Below are positions 51,928 through 61,678 of a stretch of 64,000 nucleotides of DNA, piece by piece. The translations under genes were made by a program, and so were the position numbers. How positions within the stretch are numbered: the stretch's first letter is position 1; each line of letters starts with the position of its first letter. The stretch is from Rodentibacter abscessus. Lineage in GTDB: Bacteria; Pseudomonadota; Gammaproteobacteria; Enterobacterales; Pasteurellaceae. The DNA lies in the NCBI RefSeq assembly GCF_047160095.1, contig NZ_AP038785.1, forward strand, positions 2,232,001-2,296,000, given 5' to 3'. Below the pieces are notes generated by a model. It was not told where the DNA came from. It was given only the letters and a program-made list of their open reading frames with translations, and searched no databases.

Positions 51928-52956
51928 TTAAATTGTAGGGAGTTCTGTCATTGGCCAACGTGGTTTTACTTCAATTGCTAGCCCTGAATGTTGACCTTGT
52001 TTTAAACGTAAAAAACCGGTGTAAGCAATCATTGCGCCGTTATCAGTGCAAAATTGCGGCGGCGGATAAAAAACTTCGCCACCTAAATTTTGCATCATTT
52101 GGGCTAAGGTTTCGCGTAATTTTTTATTTGCGCTTACTCCGCCTGCAATTACTAAACGCTTATAACCGGTTTCTTTTAAAGCGCGTTTACATTTGATTGC
52201 AAGAGTGTCGATCACCGCATCTTGGAAAGCATAAGCAATATCGGATTTGGTTTGTTCGGCTAATTTGCCTTCTGCTTTGATGGCTTGATTCACCGTGTTG
52301 GCGGCAAAGGTTTTTAAACCCGAAAAACTGAAATCAAGCCCCGGTCTATCCGTCATTGGTCGTGGAAAAGTAAAACGATTCGGTGAACCTTTTTCGGCAA
52401 GACGAGAGAGTGCCGCACCGCCCGGATAATCTAATCCGAGTAGCTTTGCCGTTTTATCAAAGGCTTCACCGGCGGCATCATCAATCGATTCTCCGATCAC
52501 TTCATATTTTCCCACGGCATCTACACGTACCAATTGAGTATGTCCGCCGGATACCAATAGAGCAATAAAAGGAAAGTGCGGTCGATTTTCTGCAAGCATT
52601 GGGGCAAGTAAATGCCCTTCCATATGGTGAATACCGATTGCAGGCACATTCCATGCGTAAGCAAGAGAACGTGCAATAGTGGAGCCAACCAATAATGCGC
52701 CGACAAGCCCGGGGCCGCTGGTGTAAGCTACACCGTCAATATCTTTGGCGGTAAGGTTCGCTTCTTTCAGTGCCGCCTGAATTAATGGTGCGGTTTTGCG
52801 AATATGATCGCGTGAAGCAAGCTCCGGAACAACGCCACCGTAATCCGCGTGCAGTGCAATTTGAGTATAAAGCTGGTTCGCAACCAAGCCTTTTTCTTCA
52901 TCATAAATTGCCACGCCCGTTTCATCGCACGAGGTTTCAATTCCTAAGATTTTCAT
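51928..52956 (-). CDS. tsaD: tRNA N6-adenosine threonylcarbamoyltransferase TsaD
   Basis: A 342-residue ASKHA-fold enzyme that puts the threonylcarbamoyl group on A37 of ANN-decoding tRNAs, with TsaB, TsaE and TsaC. MKILGIETSCDETGVAI opens the protein; metal-binding HMEGHLLAP and the GGV-SAN motif (VIAGGVSANKKLRE) follow. I chose the start at 52956 as the family N-terminus; a TTG-free upstream extension of 12 codons has no support. It is divergent from rpsU, a classic arrangement. Confidence 0.95.
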   Translation of the reverse strand: MKILGIETSCDETGVAIYDEEKGLVANQLYTQIALHADYGGVVPELASRDHIRKTAPLIQAALKEANLTAKDIDGVAYTSGPGLVGALLVGSTIARSLAYAWNVPAIGIHHMEGHLLAPMLAENRPHFPFIALLVSGGHTQLVRVDAVGKYEVIGESIDDAAGEAFDKTAKLLGLDYPGGAALSRLAEKGSPNRFTFPRPMTDRPGLDFSFSGLKTFAANTVNQAIKAEGKLAEQTKSDIAYAFQDAVIDTLAIKCKRALKETGYKRLVIAGGVSANKKLRETLAQMMQNLGGEVFYPPPQFCTDNGAMIAYTGFLRLKQGQHSGLAIEVKPRWPMTELPTI

Positions 52957-53061
52957 TGATTTTCTCAATTTAGTTTCTAAAATGAGGCGCAATTTTACCT
53001 TGTTTACTTGGTTTTAACCAGTTGAAACCACAAATATCGGGGCTAATTACGCATTCTATTC

Positions 53062-53091
53062 TTTACTTTTACCCTAAAAGTAGATTAGAAT
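53062..53091 (+). promoter_or_regulatory. Probable rpsU promoter
   Basis: TTTACT (53062-53067), an 18-base spacer and TAGAAT (53086-53091) lie 89 bases before rpsU. A small TGCCA/TGGCA hairpin (53110-53126) follows in the leader. Confidence 0.45.
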
Positions 53092-53179
53092 TGCGACCTT
53101 TGTTGGATTTGCCATTTTTATTGGCAGAAATAAAAATTTTAAATTGCAATTAAATTAAACTCATTGAGGTGATTGGCTT

Positions 53180-53395
53180 ATGCCTGTAATTAAAGTACGT
53201 GAAAACGAATCATTTGACGTAGCTTTACGTCGTTTCAAACGCTCTTGCGAAAAAGCCGGTATTTTGGCAGAAGTTCGCGCTCGTGAATTCTATGAAAAAC
53301 CAACTACAATCCGTAAACGTGAAAATGCAACGCTTGCGAAACGTCACGCTAAACGTAACGCTCGTGAAAATGCGCGTAATACCCGTTTATATTAA
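53180..53395 (+). CDS. rpsU: 30S ribosomal protein S21
   Basis: A 71-residue basic ribosomal protein (MPVIKVRENESFDVALRRFK) needed for translation initiation. It is the first gene of the macromolecular synthesis operon rpsU-dnaG-rpoD. A GAGGTG sequence precedes the ATG. Confidence 0.97.
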   Translation: MPVIKVRENESFDVALRRFKRSCEKAGILAEVRAREFYEKPTTIRKRENATLAKRHAKRNARENARNTRLY

Positions 53396-53425
53396 TTTGT
53401 AGTATTTTTTAACTCGAGTTTACAC

Positions 53426-53455
53426 AAACCGTGGTTCCTTTGGTATCACGGTTTT
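53426..53455 (+). terminator. Internal terminator between rpsU and dnaG
   Basis: AAACCGTG and CACGGTTT form an 8-bp stem with a 13-base loop, ending in TTTTGTT. Its place matches the partial terminator known in E. coli that lowers dnaG expression relative to rpsU. Confidence 0.65.
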
Positions 53456-53518
53456 GTTGCTTTGAAATTCACATCAAAATAACCGCACTTTCACCGTCAT
53501 ATTTAGGAGGCAAAGGCA

Positions 53519-55297
53519 ATGAAAGGCTTAATTCCACGCCCGTTTATTGATGATTTGCTGACAAAATCCAATATTATTGATGTGATCAATTCACGTGTGA
53601 AACTCAAAAAGGCCGGGCGGGATTATCAAGCTTGTTGCCCTTTTCACCACGAAAAAACACCTTCTTTCACGGTGAGTGAAAAAAAACAGTTTTATCATTG
53701 TTTCGGTTGCGGTGCACACGGTAATGCCATTTCTTTTTTAATGGATTATGACAAACTTGAATTTGTTGAGGCGATTGAAGAGCTTGCTGCAATGGTAGGA
53801 TTGGAAGTGCCTTATGAAAAACGAGAGAATAGTAGTGGAAAACCACAAGCCAGTTATCAAACAAAGCGTAATTTGTATGAGCTAATGCAAGCAATCGCTT
53901 CGTTCTATCAAACTCAGTTGCCTTTGAATGTACCGGCACAAAGCTATGTCCAACAACGGGGGCTTTCACCGGAAATTATTGCACGTTTTCAAATCGGTTT
54001 CGTACCAAATGCGATGGATACGATATTACGCAAGTTTGGTGTAAACCGTGAAGAACAGCAAAAATTGTTTGATCTCGGTATGCTTTCGCGCAACGAACGT
54101 GGAAATATTTACGATAAATTCCGTCATCGGATTATGTTTCCCATTCGGGATAAACGTGGACGCACAGTGGCATTCGGCGGACGTGTATTGGGCGATGAAA
54201 AACCGAAATATTTAAATTCACCGGAAACCGTTACTTATCACAAAGGGAAAGAACTTTACGGCTTATACGAAGCCTTGCAAGCAAACGATGAACCGGCAAA
54301 ATTGCTTGTGGTTGAAGGGTATATGGACGTGGTTGCATTGGCGCAATTCGGTGTGGATTATGCCGTCGCATCACTCGGTACTTCAACGACTTCGGAGCAA
54401 ATTCAACTTCTTTTCCGTTCTACCGAGCAAGTGATTTGCTGCTACGATGGGGATCGTGCAGGGCGTGATGCAGCATGGCGTGCTTTGGAAAATGCTTTAC
54501 CTTATTTGGAAGACGGTCGGCAAATTAAATTTATTTTCTTGCCTGATGGAGAAGATCCCGATACCTATATTCGTCAATATGGAAAAGAAAAATTTGAAGA
54601 ATATATTGAAAGTGCGCAGTCACTGTCTGAATTTCTTTTTGCGCATTTAAATCCTCAAGTGGATTTTTCCACAAAAGAGGGGCGGGGTAAATTAGTTGCC
54701 CTTGCAGCCCCCTTAATTCAACAAATTCCGGGTAATGCTTTGCGTTTGTCATTGCGTAATATTTTAGCGCAAAAATTGGGGATTTTTGATGAATCGCAGT
54801 TAGAAAGTCTCATCCCAAAACAAGCCGGGAATAAAGTATCTCCACGTGCTGATTCGCAGCCAAAAATGAAGCAAACACCGATGCGGGTGGTGATTTCTTT
54901 ACTCTTGCAAAACACGCACTTGGTGAATCGTATTACAGAAGCCGGGCTTACGGCGTTGCGGGCAGAGGCAGGCTATGATTTATTGGAAAAATTGACCGCA
55001 CTTTGTCGTGAGCGCGAAGGCATTACCACCGGACAAATTTTAGAATATTTTCGTGATACGGAATATCGTCGCCCCCTTGAAATTCTTGCAACTTGGGAGC
55101 ATTTACTGGACGACACCGAAATTATCAATGCCTTTTCACAAAATTATCGCCGATTGAATATTCAAGCCATTGAGCGCGATATTGAAATGCTCATTGCTAA
55201 AGAACGATCCGCAGGATTAACAGAACAGGAAAGACAAGTACTTGTTATGCTGATTACCAGCAAAGAGGAACAGAAAAAACAGTTAGTTAATCCATAG
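53519..55297 (+). CDS. dnaG: DNA primase DnaG
   Basis: A 592-residue primase. The N-terminal zinc finger ligands are Cys40, His43, Cys61 and Cys64 (CCPFHH; HCFGCG). The RNA polymerase/TOPRIM core has VVEGYMDVVAL and CYDGDRAGRDAA, and the C-terminal helicase-binding domain follows. AGGAGG precedes ATG 53519. It lies 123 bases after rpsU with a terminator and an uptake signal between. Confidence 0.96.
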   Translation: MKGLIPRPFIDDLLTKSNIIDVINSRVKLKKAGRDYQACCPFHHEKTPSFTVSEKKQFYHCFGCGAHGNAISFLMDYDKLEFVEAIEELAAMVGLEVPYEKRENSSGKPQASYQTKRNLYELMQAIASFYQTQLPLNVPAQSYVQQRGLSPEIIARFQIGFVPNAMDTILRKFGVNREEQQKLFDLGMLSRNERGNIYDKFRHRIMFPIRDKRGRTVAFGGRVLGDEKPKYLNSPETVTYHKGKELYGLYEALQANDEPAKLLVVEGYMDVVALAQFGVDYAVASLGTSTTSEQIQLLFRSTEQVICCYDGDRAGRDAAWRALENALPYLEDGRQIKFIFLPDGEDPDTYIRQYGKEKFEEYIESAQSLSEFLFAHLNPQVDFSTKEGRGKLVALAAPLIQQIPGNALRLSLRNILAQKLGIFDESQLESLIPKQAGNKVSPRADSQPKMKQTPMRVVISLLLQNTHLVNRITEAGLTALRAEAGYDLLEKLTALCREREGITTGQILEYFRDTEYRRPLEILATWEHLLDDTEIINAFSQNYRRLNIQAIERDIEMLIAKERSAGLTEQERQVLVMLITSKEEQKKQLVNP

Positions 55298-55367
55298 TAA
55301 CAATGATAGAATTTCTCGCTCAAGCGAAAAATGTATCCTCACAAATTAACGCGACACGGGTATAAAA

Positions 55368-57254
55368 ATGGAACAAAATCAACAATCTACCGCTGAACAA
55401 TATTCAGAGCAAATAGAACAACTGATGGAATTAGGACGTACGCAGGGTTATTTAACTTATGCCGAAATCAATGACTTACTTCCGGAAGATGTTATCGATC
55501 CGGAATACTACGATAAGCTCCTGCAAACTTTGCAAAATGATGCAGGTATTCCGGTGTTAGATGAAGCACCGGAAAGCGATGATATGATGTTAAACGAGAC
55601 GATTCCGGATGAAGATGCCGTAGAAGAAGCGACTCAAATTCTTTCTAATGTTGAATCCGAAATCGGTCGTACAACGGATCCTGTGCGGATGTATATGCGC
55701 GAAATGGGTACCGTTGATTTGCTTACTCGTGAAGATGAAATCAGTATCGCTAAACGTATTGAAGAAGGGATTGATGAAGTTCAAACCTCCATTGCCGCTT
55801 ATCCGGAAGCGCTAAGCGATTTGCTTGCGCAATATGAACAAGTAGAGGAAGGAAATGTTCGTTTAGCCGATCTTATAACAGGCTTTGTTGATCCGAATGT
55901 GGTTTCGGAAGAAGAGGCGGAATTATCCGATGATTTTGATGAAGATGACGAAGAGCTTGATTCTGCGGCGGATGTGGATGATAACGAAAACGAAGAAGAG
56001 GATAGTGAATCGGGTTCTGATGACAGCGGAGATTCTGACAATAGCATTGATCCCGAAGTCGCCCGTGAGAAATTCACCCAATTAAAAGATCAACATATCA
56101 AGACCCTTGAAGCGATTGAAAAACATGGTCGTGATCATAAAAAAGCGCAAGCGCAAATTGCCGTATTGGGTGAGATCTTTAAACAGTTCCGTCTTGTTCC
56201 AAAGCAGTTTGATGTGCTTGTGTTTTCAATGAAAAATATGATGAAGCGTGTTCGTGGTGAAGAGCGTCAATTGCAAAAAGTATTGATTGATATTGCCGGT
56301 ATGCCAAAAGATGAATTTGAGCTTCTGATTACCAAATTCGGTAGTAGCGATGTTTGGTTAGATAAAGCGCTCAAATCGACTAAACCTTGGGCTAAACGGT
56401 TACCGAAATATGAGGAGCGTATTCGTCAAGCTATCGCTAACTTGGTCGCCTTTGAACAAGATTCAAAATTAAGTGTTCAACAAATGCGGGCTATTTGTGA
56501 TGCGGTGGCTCGAGGCGAGCAAAAAGCACGTCGTGCGAAAAAAGAAATGGTGGAAGCAAACTTACGTTTGGTGATTTCCATTGCTAAAAAGTACACCAAT
56601 AGAGGGTTACAATTCTTAGATTTAATTCAAGAAGGTAATATCGGCTTGATGAAAGCGGTGGATAAATTTGAATATCGTCGCGGTTACAAATTCTCTACTT
56701 ATGCAACTTGGTGGATTCGTCAGGCAATTACACGCTCCATTGCGGATCAGGCACGCACTATTCGTATTCCTGTTCATATGATTGAAACGATTAACAAATT
56801 AAATCGAATTTCTCGTCAAATGTTGCAAGAAATGGGGCGTGAAGCTACACCGGAGGAACTGGCGGAACGTATGGGAATGCCGGAGGATAAAATCCGTAAA
56901 GTGCTAAAAATTGCCAAAGAACCGATTTCGATGGAAACCCCGGTTGGTGATGACGACGATTCACATTTAGGTGATTTCATTGAAGATAACACGCTTGAGT
57001 TGCCGTTAGATTCAGCCACGGCACAAAGTCTAAAAGCGGCAACACACGAAGTGTTGGAAGGATTAACCCCGCGTGAGGCGAAAGTATTACGTATGCGTTT
57101 CGGTATCGATATGAATACGGATCACACCCTTGAAGAAGTCGGAAAACAATTTGATGTGACACGTGAGCGTATTCGTCAGATTGAAGCAAAAGCCTTACGT
57201 AAACTTCGTCATCCAAGTCGCTCGGAAACATTGCGCAGTTTCTTGGATGATTAA
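55368..57254 (+). CDS. rpoD: Housekeeping sigma factor RpoD (sigma 70)
   Basis: The 628-residue primary sigma factor. Region 1.1 comes first; an acidic non-conserved stretch (residues about 180-225, almost all Asp, Glu and Ser) precedes regions 2 (RRGYKFSTYATWWIRQAITR for -10 recognition), 3 and 4. The region 4.2 helix-turn-helix reads EVGKQFDVTRERIRQIEAKA. Third gene of the rpsU-dnaG-rpoD operon. Confidence 0.97.
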   Translation: MEQNQQSTAEQYSEQIEQLMELGRTQGYLTYAEINDLLPEDVIDPEYYDKLLQTLQNDAGIPVLDEAPESDDMMLNETIPDEDAVEEATQILSNVESEIGRTTDPVRMYMREMGTVDLLTREDEISIAKRIEEGIDEVQTSIAAYPEALSDLLAQYEQVEEGNVRLADLITGFVDPNVVSEEEAELSDDFDEDDEELDSAADVDDNENEEEDSESGSDDSGDSDNSIDPEVAREKFTQLKDQHIKTLEAIEKHGRDHKKAQAQIAVLGEIFKQFRLVPKQFDVLVFSMKNMMKRVRGEERQLQKVLIDIAGMPKDEFELLITKFGSSDVWLDKALKSTKPWAKRLPKYEERIRQAIANLVAFEQDSKLSVQQMRAICDAVARGEQKARRAKKEMVEANLRLVISIAKKYTNRGLQFLDLIQEGNIGLMKAVDKFEYRRGYKFSTYATWWIRQAITRSIADQARTIRIPVHMIETINKLNRISRQMLQEMGREATPEELAERMGMPEDKIRKVLKIAKEPISMETPVGDDDDSHLGDFIEDNTLELPLDSATAQSLKAATHEVLEGLTPREAKVLRMRFGIDMNTDHTLEEVGKQFDVTRERIRQIEAKALRKLRHPSRSETLRSFLDD

Positions 57255-57274
57255 TTAAATTATAAAAGCAGAAA

Positions 57275-57299
57275 GGATAACCGAGGGTTATCTTTTTAT
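57275..57299 (+). terminator. Terminator of rpoD
   Basis: AAGGATAACC and GGTTATCTTT pair over 10 bp (one G-T) around a 3-base loop, with a T-run. Confidence 0.85.
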
Positions 57300-57325
57300 T
57301 TTGTCTGAAATAAATCAAAGATAAC

Positions 57326-57345
57326 CGCACGTTAAAGTGCGGTCA
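57326..57345. terminator. Inverted uptake-signal pair between rpoD and tyrP copy 2
   Basis: ACCGCAC and GTGCGGT form a 7-bp stem with a 6-base loop in the gap between convergent genes; GATTTT follows on the plus strand. The left arm is a partial uptake signal (ACCGCACGT). Confidence 0.6.
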
Positions 57346-57361
57346 GATTTTAATGTGTTTT

Positions 57362-58564
57362 TTAACCTACTACGAACGGTAGATAACCGGCTCGAATGGC
57401 AAATGGAATGGAGGTAATCACTACACCAAGCACTAACACGGCAAACAGCGTAATATTCCCTCCCCATACGCGGTAAGGAAGATTTGAATGAATACGGCGT
57501 GCTTTCCACACTAGACTTACCGGTAACACTACGGCGTAAAAAGCAAACATTTGACCGGCATAGCCTAAAGCGAGAATAAAACCTTCCGGATAGAATAAGG
57601 CAAATGCAAGTGGAGGAACAAAGGTCAGCAAACCAAGAGAAATTCGCCCTGCCGAAATATTAAACGAACGTTTTAATAAATCTTCAATACATTCTAATAA
57701 ACCTAACCCCACCCCTAAGAAAGAAGTGACCAACGCCAAAGTAGAGAATAATTTGACCGCACTTGCGATAACCGAACTACCGGTAATGGCAAGGGTTGCC
57801 TTCACTAAACCATTTAAAGTGGCGTCTTCTTTTAAGATTTGTAGGAACGCATTTTGTGTTAGCAAACCGTGTGTAGAAAGCTGCCATAAAATGTATGCGC
57901 CGAGAGTAATAGCCGAGCCGACTAAAATAGAAATACGCAAAGCTTTTACATTTCCGCCCAAATATTTATTCAAGCTTGGAATCGAACCGTGGAAGCCAAA
58001 TGCAGTGAAAAACACCGGGCTGGCAGAAATTATCAAGGCGTTATCAATCGGCATTGCCAATAGATTGGTCATTTTGATTTCCGGTAGCATTAAGCCCAAC
58101 ACAACAGCGAAGGTTGCCAACATCACGAAGAACAACACACGATTGATTTTATCCACACTGTGTGTGCCAATCACAATAAATATGCCGAAAGTGATAGTGA
58201 ATAAAAGAATACTTGTTTTGCTGTCACTCCCTTCCGGTAATAAACTGTTTAGTAAAGAACCGCCGCCACTTACATAAGCGGCAATTAAGGCATATAAGAA
58301 AATAATTAAGACGGCTGTCGCTACGATACGCCCGAGTTTACCAAAATATTGTTCGGCAAGTGTGCCGATCCCGGCATCACTGTCAGCTGTCTGATACAAT
58401 TCTACAAATAAAAGTGCGGTGAAAGTGAGCAATGCCCAAAGTCCAAGTAATAAGGCTAAAGTAAAGCCGAAACCGATACCGGCTGATGTGAGAGGCATTG
58501 CTAACATTCCGGCACCAATCATCGTGCCGGAGACGAGCAATGTACTACCAACGGTTTTGTTCAT
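57362..58564 (-). CDS. tyrP: Tyrosine-specific permease TyrP, copy 2
   Basis: A 400-residue paralogue of the permease at 49844, with the same opening (VGSTLLVSGTMIGAGMLAMP), the ELYQTADSDAGIGTLAEQYFG stretch and the GFHGSIPSLNKYLGG region. Differences throughout show an old duplication, not a recent copy. It is convergent with rpoD and divergent from yicC. It may differ in preference among aromatic amino acids, which the sequence does not tell. Confidence 0.88.
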   Translation of the reverse strand: MNKTVGSTLLVSGTMIGAGMLAMPLTSAGIGFGFTLALLLGLWALLTFTALLFVELYQTADSDAGIGTLAEQYFGKLGRIVATAVLIIFLYALIAAYVSGGGSLLNSLLPEGSDSKTSILLFTITFGIFIVIGTHSVDKINRVLFFVMLATFAVVLGLMLPEIKMTNLLAMPIDNALIISASPVFFTAFGFHGSIPSLNKYLGGNVKALRISILVGSAITLGAYILWQLSTHGLLTQNAFLQILKEDATLNGLVKATLAITGSSVIASAVKLFSTLALVTSFLGVGLGLLECIEDLLKRSFNISAGRISLGLLTFVPPLAFALFYPEGFILALGYAGQMFAFYAVVLPVSLVWKARRIHSNLPYRVWGGNITLFAVLVLGVVITSIPFAIRAGYLPFVVG

Positions 58565-58751
58565 ATTTGTTTCCTTAGTGTGTAATGTTAAATTTACGCA
58601 GATTGTATTTTAAAATTTACACAATGTAAACGCTTTGTAACAAATATTCTTTAACCACAAAACGAATAAGTAACCGCCCCTATTATTGACCGCACTTTCC
58701 CGCTACAATAGCCGACAAATCAACTAAGACAAATAAAGAATAGGAGAGCTT

Positions 58752-59615
58752 ATGATTTACAGTATGACGGCATTCGCCCGCCTTGAAGTAAAAAAGGATT
58801 GGGGCGATGCGGTGTGGGAAATTCGTTCCGTCAATCAACGTTATTTAGAAAATTTTTTCCGTTTGCCGGAACAATTTCGTGGCTTGGAAAATACCTTACG
58901 GGAAAAACTTCGTCAAAACCTTACCCGTGGCAAAATTGAATGTTCCTTACGTATTGAAACAAAAAAGCAAACCAATGCAGAACTGAATTTAAATAAAGAT
59001 CTGGCGAGCCAAGTGATTCAATCTTTGCAGTGGATTAAAACGCAAGCAGGCGAAGGAGAAATTAATTTAACGGATGTGTTGCGTTATCCCGGTGTGGTAG
59101 AAGCGCAAGAGCAGGATTTGGATGCGATTAGCCAAGATTTATTGATAGCCTTTGACTCGCTTTTAAAAGATTTCATTGCAATGCGGGGGCGTGAAGGTGA
59201 AAAATTACAGGCGATTATTCAACAACGCTTGGAAAATATTTCTGTTGAAGCGGAAAAAGTGCGCACCCAAATGCCACTGGTTTTACAATGGCAGCGTGAA
59301 CGTTTATTACAACGTTTTGAAGAAGCGCAAATTAGCCTTGATCCGCAACGAGTTGAACAAGAAATGATCTTGTTGGCACAACGGGTAGATGTGGCGGAAG
59401 AACTTGATCGTCTCCAAATGCACGTAAAAGAAACCGAGAATATTTTGAAAAAAGGCGGTGCTGTGGGGCGTAAATTAGATTTTATGATGCAAGAGCTTAA
59501 CCGAGAATCCAACACCCTTGCTTCCAAATCAATTAATGCGGAGATTACGGCTTCGGCAGTGGAATTGAAAGTGCTTATCGAGCAAATGCGTGAGCAAATT
59601 CAAAATTTAGAATAG
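58752..59615 (+). CDS. yicC: YicC-family endoribonuclease
   Basis: A 287-residue protein opening MIYSMTAFARLEVKKDWGDA and ending with the conserved DUF1732 region (GRKLDFMMQELNRESNTLASK). YicC proteins were shown to be endoribonucleases in E. coli. First gene of yicC-ygfZ-anmK, with 8 bases to ygfZ. AGGAGAG precedes the ATG. Confidence 0.93.
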   Translation: MIYSMTAFARLEVKKDWGDAVWEIRSVNQRYLENFFRLPEQFRGLENTLREKLRQNLTRGKIECSLRIETKKQTNAELNLNKDLASQVIQSLQWIKTQAGEGEINLTDVLRYPGVVEAQEQDLDAISQDLLIAFDSLLKDFIAMRGREGEKLQAIIQQRLENISVEAEKVRTQMPLVLQWQRERLLQRFEEAQISLDPQRVEQEMILLAQRVDVAEELDRLQMHVKETENILKKGGAVGRKLDFMMQELNRESNTLASKSINAEITASAVELKVLIEQMREQIQNLE

Positions 59616-59623
59616 GGGGAAAA

Positions 59624-60463
59624 ATGGCGCAATTTATCCGACTTAACGATTATCAACTTATTGAAGCTTACGGAGAGGAGGCGGAGAAATATTTACAAGG
59701 GCAACTCACCACTGATGTGGTTACGTTGTCAGAGGGCGCAGCCACACTCACCGCTCATTGTGATCCAAAAGGGAAAATGAGTGCGATTTTCCGCTTGTTG
59801 AAAGTTAATGGCGAACGATTTTTCCTGCTTGTGAAGAAGGATTTATTACCAATTGCATTGAATAATTTAAAAAAATATGCGGTATTTTCTAAAGTCAGTT
59901 TTGATTTAAGGGATTGGCAAATTGTAGGTGTGATCGGTGAAAAATGTGGAAAAATACAACCGCACTTTAGTTTAGAAATTGATGAACAACGTGCAATTTT
60001 ATTGAGTGAAATTCCTTTGCCGATTACGTTTAATGGCGATGAAAAACAATGGGAATTGGCGGATATTCAAGCCGGTATTCCAAATTTAAACGCCAAAATT
60101 CAAAATGAGTTTATTCCACAAGCGTTAAATTTACAGGCGATTGAGCAAGCGGTTTCTTTTACGAAGGGCTGCTACATTGGGCAGGAAACGGTGGCGCGTG
60201 CAAAATACCGTGGTGTGAATAAGCGTGCAATGTTTATTTTAAAAGGCAATAGCCAAAGTTTACCTGAAATTGCGACCGAGATCGAAATGCAACTTGAAAA
60301 CGGTTGGCGCAAAACCGGCACGATTATAAGTGCGGTCAATATTAGCGATGTTTTATGGCTGCAGGTGGTAATGAATAACGATGTGAATGTCAATCAACCG
60401 TTCCGTTTGCCGCAAGACGGAAGTTGCCTTGAAATTCAGCCTTTGCCTTACGTATTAAATTAA
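59624..60463 (+). CDS. ygfZ: Folate-binding iron-sulfur assembly factor YgfZ
   Basis: A 279-residue GcvT-like protein that binds tetrahydrofolate and supports iron-sulfur enzymes such as MiaB. The diagnostic motif KGCYIGQE with the key cysteine lies near residues 183-190. An uptake signal is inside the gene near 59958. It is 2 bases before anmK. Confidence 0.93.
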   Translation: MAQFIRLNDYQLIEAYGEEAEKYLQGQLTTDVVTLSEGAATLTAHCDPKGKMSAIFRLLKVNGERFFLLVKKDLLPIALNNLKKYAVFSKVSFDLRDWQIVGVIGEKCGKIQPHFSLEIDEQRAILLSEIPLPITFNGDEKQWELADIQAGIPNLNAKIQNEFIPQALNLQAIEQAVSFTKGCYIGQETVARAKYRGVNKRAMFILKGNSQSLPEIATEIEMQLENGWRKTGTIISAVNISDVLWLQVVMNNDVNVNQPFRLPQDGSCLEIQPLPYVLN

Positions 60464-60465
60464 AG

Positions 60466-61587
60466 ATGAAAGCGAAATACTATATCGGCATAATGTCCGG
60501 TACGAGTCTTGATGGCGTTGATGTGGCATTGGTGGATTTTATGCCGGTTCAGCCTAAATTAATTGCCGCAGATTTCACCCCTATGCCCGAAGATTTACGG
60601 GTAAAAATCACGGCACTGGTGCAATCCGGTAAAACCGATTTACAGCAATTGGGCGAGCTGGATCATCAACTTGGCTTACTTTATGCAAATTGTGTAAATA
60701 ATTTTTTACAATCACGGCAAATTTTGGCGGAAGACATTGAAGCCATTGGTTGTCATGGACAAACGGTATGGCATTCACCGCAAGGAAAATTTCCTTTTAC
60801 GATGCAAATTGGAGATATGAACTTGGTTGCCGCTCATACGGGCATTACCACAGTGGGAGATTTCCGCCGTAAAGATATGGCATTGGGTGGACAAGGCGCT
60901 CCCTTAGTGCCTGCATTTCATCAAGCCGTTTTTTCTGATTCCAATTATGCGACCGCAGTTTTGAATATCGGCGGTATCAGCAATGTCTCTTTGTTGCTGC
61001 CTGATCAGCCGATAATCGGTTTTGATATTGGGCCGGGGAATACCTTACTTGATCAGTGGATCGAGAAACATCAAGGCGTCTCTTATGATAAAAACGGCGA
61101 ATGGGCTGCGACAGGGCAAGTCAATGAAGTCCTATTAAATAACTTGCTAGATGAACTTTTTTTCCGACAAACAGCACCGAAAAGCACAGGACGGGAGCTA
61201 TTTAACTTGTCTTGGTTGACGGCTAAAATTGAAAAAACACAGGAAAAAACGACCGCACTTTTGCCGCAAGATGTGCAAGCGACATTGGCTGAATTTACCG
61301 CTCGTACTATTTCGGACAGCCTCAATATTGATACAGCATTGCCAAAACGATTGTTAGTTTGCGGCGGTGGGGCAAAAAATGCACTGATTATGCAGCGACT
61401 TAAACATCATTTGCCACAGTGGGCTATTTATACGACCAATGATTTTGAGATGGATTCGGATTATGTAGAGGCTGCGGCTTTCGCATGGTTGGCTTACCGC
61501 CGAATATATAATCAATCTGGGAATTTACCGGAAGTCACCGGTGCTAAAAGTGCGGTCAGTTTAGGGGCGATTTTTCCAAAACCTTGA
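60466..61587 (+). CDS. anmK: Anhydro-N-acetylmuramic acid kinase AnmK
   Basis: A 373-residue ASKHA-fold kinase that opens and phosphorylates 1,6-anhydro-MurNAc to MurNAc 6-phosphate in peptidoglycan recycling. GIMSGTSLDGVDVALVDF at the N-terminus, TVGDFRRKDMALGGQGAPLVP and FDIGPGNTLLDQW are characteristic. The product is the substrate of MurQ, encoded 91 bases downstream. Confidence 0.95.
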   Translation: MKAKYYIGIMSGTSLDGVDVALVDFMPVQPKLIAADFTPMPEDLRVKITALVQSGKTDLQQLGELDHQLGLLYANCVNNFLQSRQILAEDIEAIGCHGQTVWHSPQGKFPFTMQIGDMNLVAAHTGITTVGDFRRKDMALGGQGAPLVPAFHQAVFSDSNYATAVLNIGGISNVSLLLPDQPIIGFDIGPGNTLLDQWIEKHQGVSYDKNGEWAATGQVNEVLLNNLLDELFFRQTAPKSTGRELFNLSWLTAKIEKTQEKTTALLPQDVQATLAEFTARTISDSLNIDTALPKRLLVCGGGAKNALIMQRLKHHLPQWAIYTTNDFEMDSDYVEAAAFAWLAYRRIYNQSGNLPEVTGAKSAVSLGAIFPKP

Positions 61588-61619
61588 GTTTCTTCATTCC
61601 CTCATTTGGGGGAAACTCA
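61585..61619 (+). terminator. Hairpin at the end of anmK
   Basis: TGAGTTTC, which contains the anmK stop codon, and GAAACTCA form an 8-bp stem with an inner CCC/GGG pairing. TCCTTTT follows. It may lower read-through into murQ. Confidence 0.5.
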
Positions 61620-61678
61620 GTCCTTTTCCCTTGCTATAACGGCATATCGGCATAAATTTAATTCCATAGGAAAATACA

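Noticed and set aside
57726..58277. 183-codon open frame on the plus strand
   Set aside because: It lies fully antisense inside tyrP copy 2, has no ribosome binding site and encodes no recognisable domain; it is a shadow of a hydrophobic gene.
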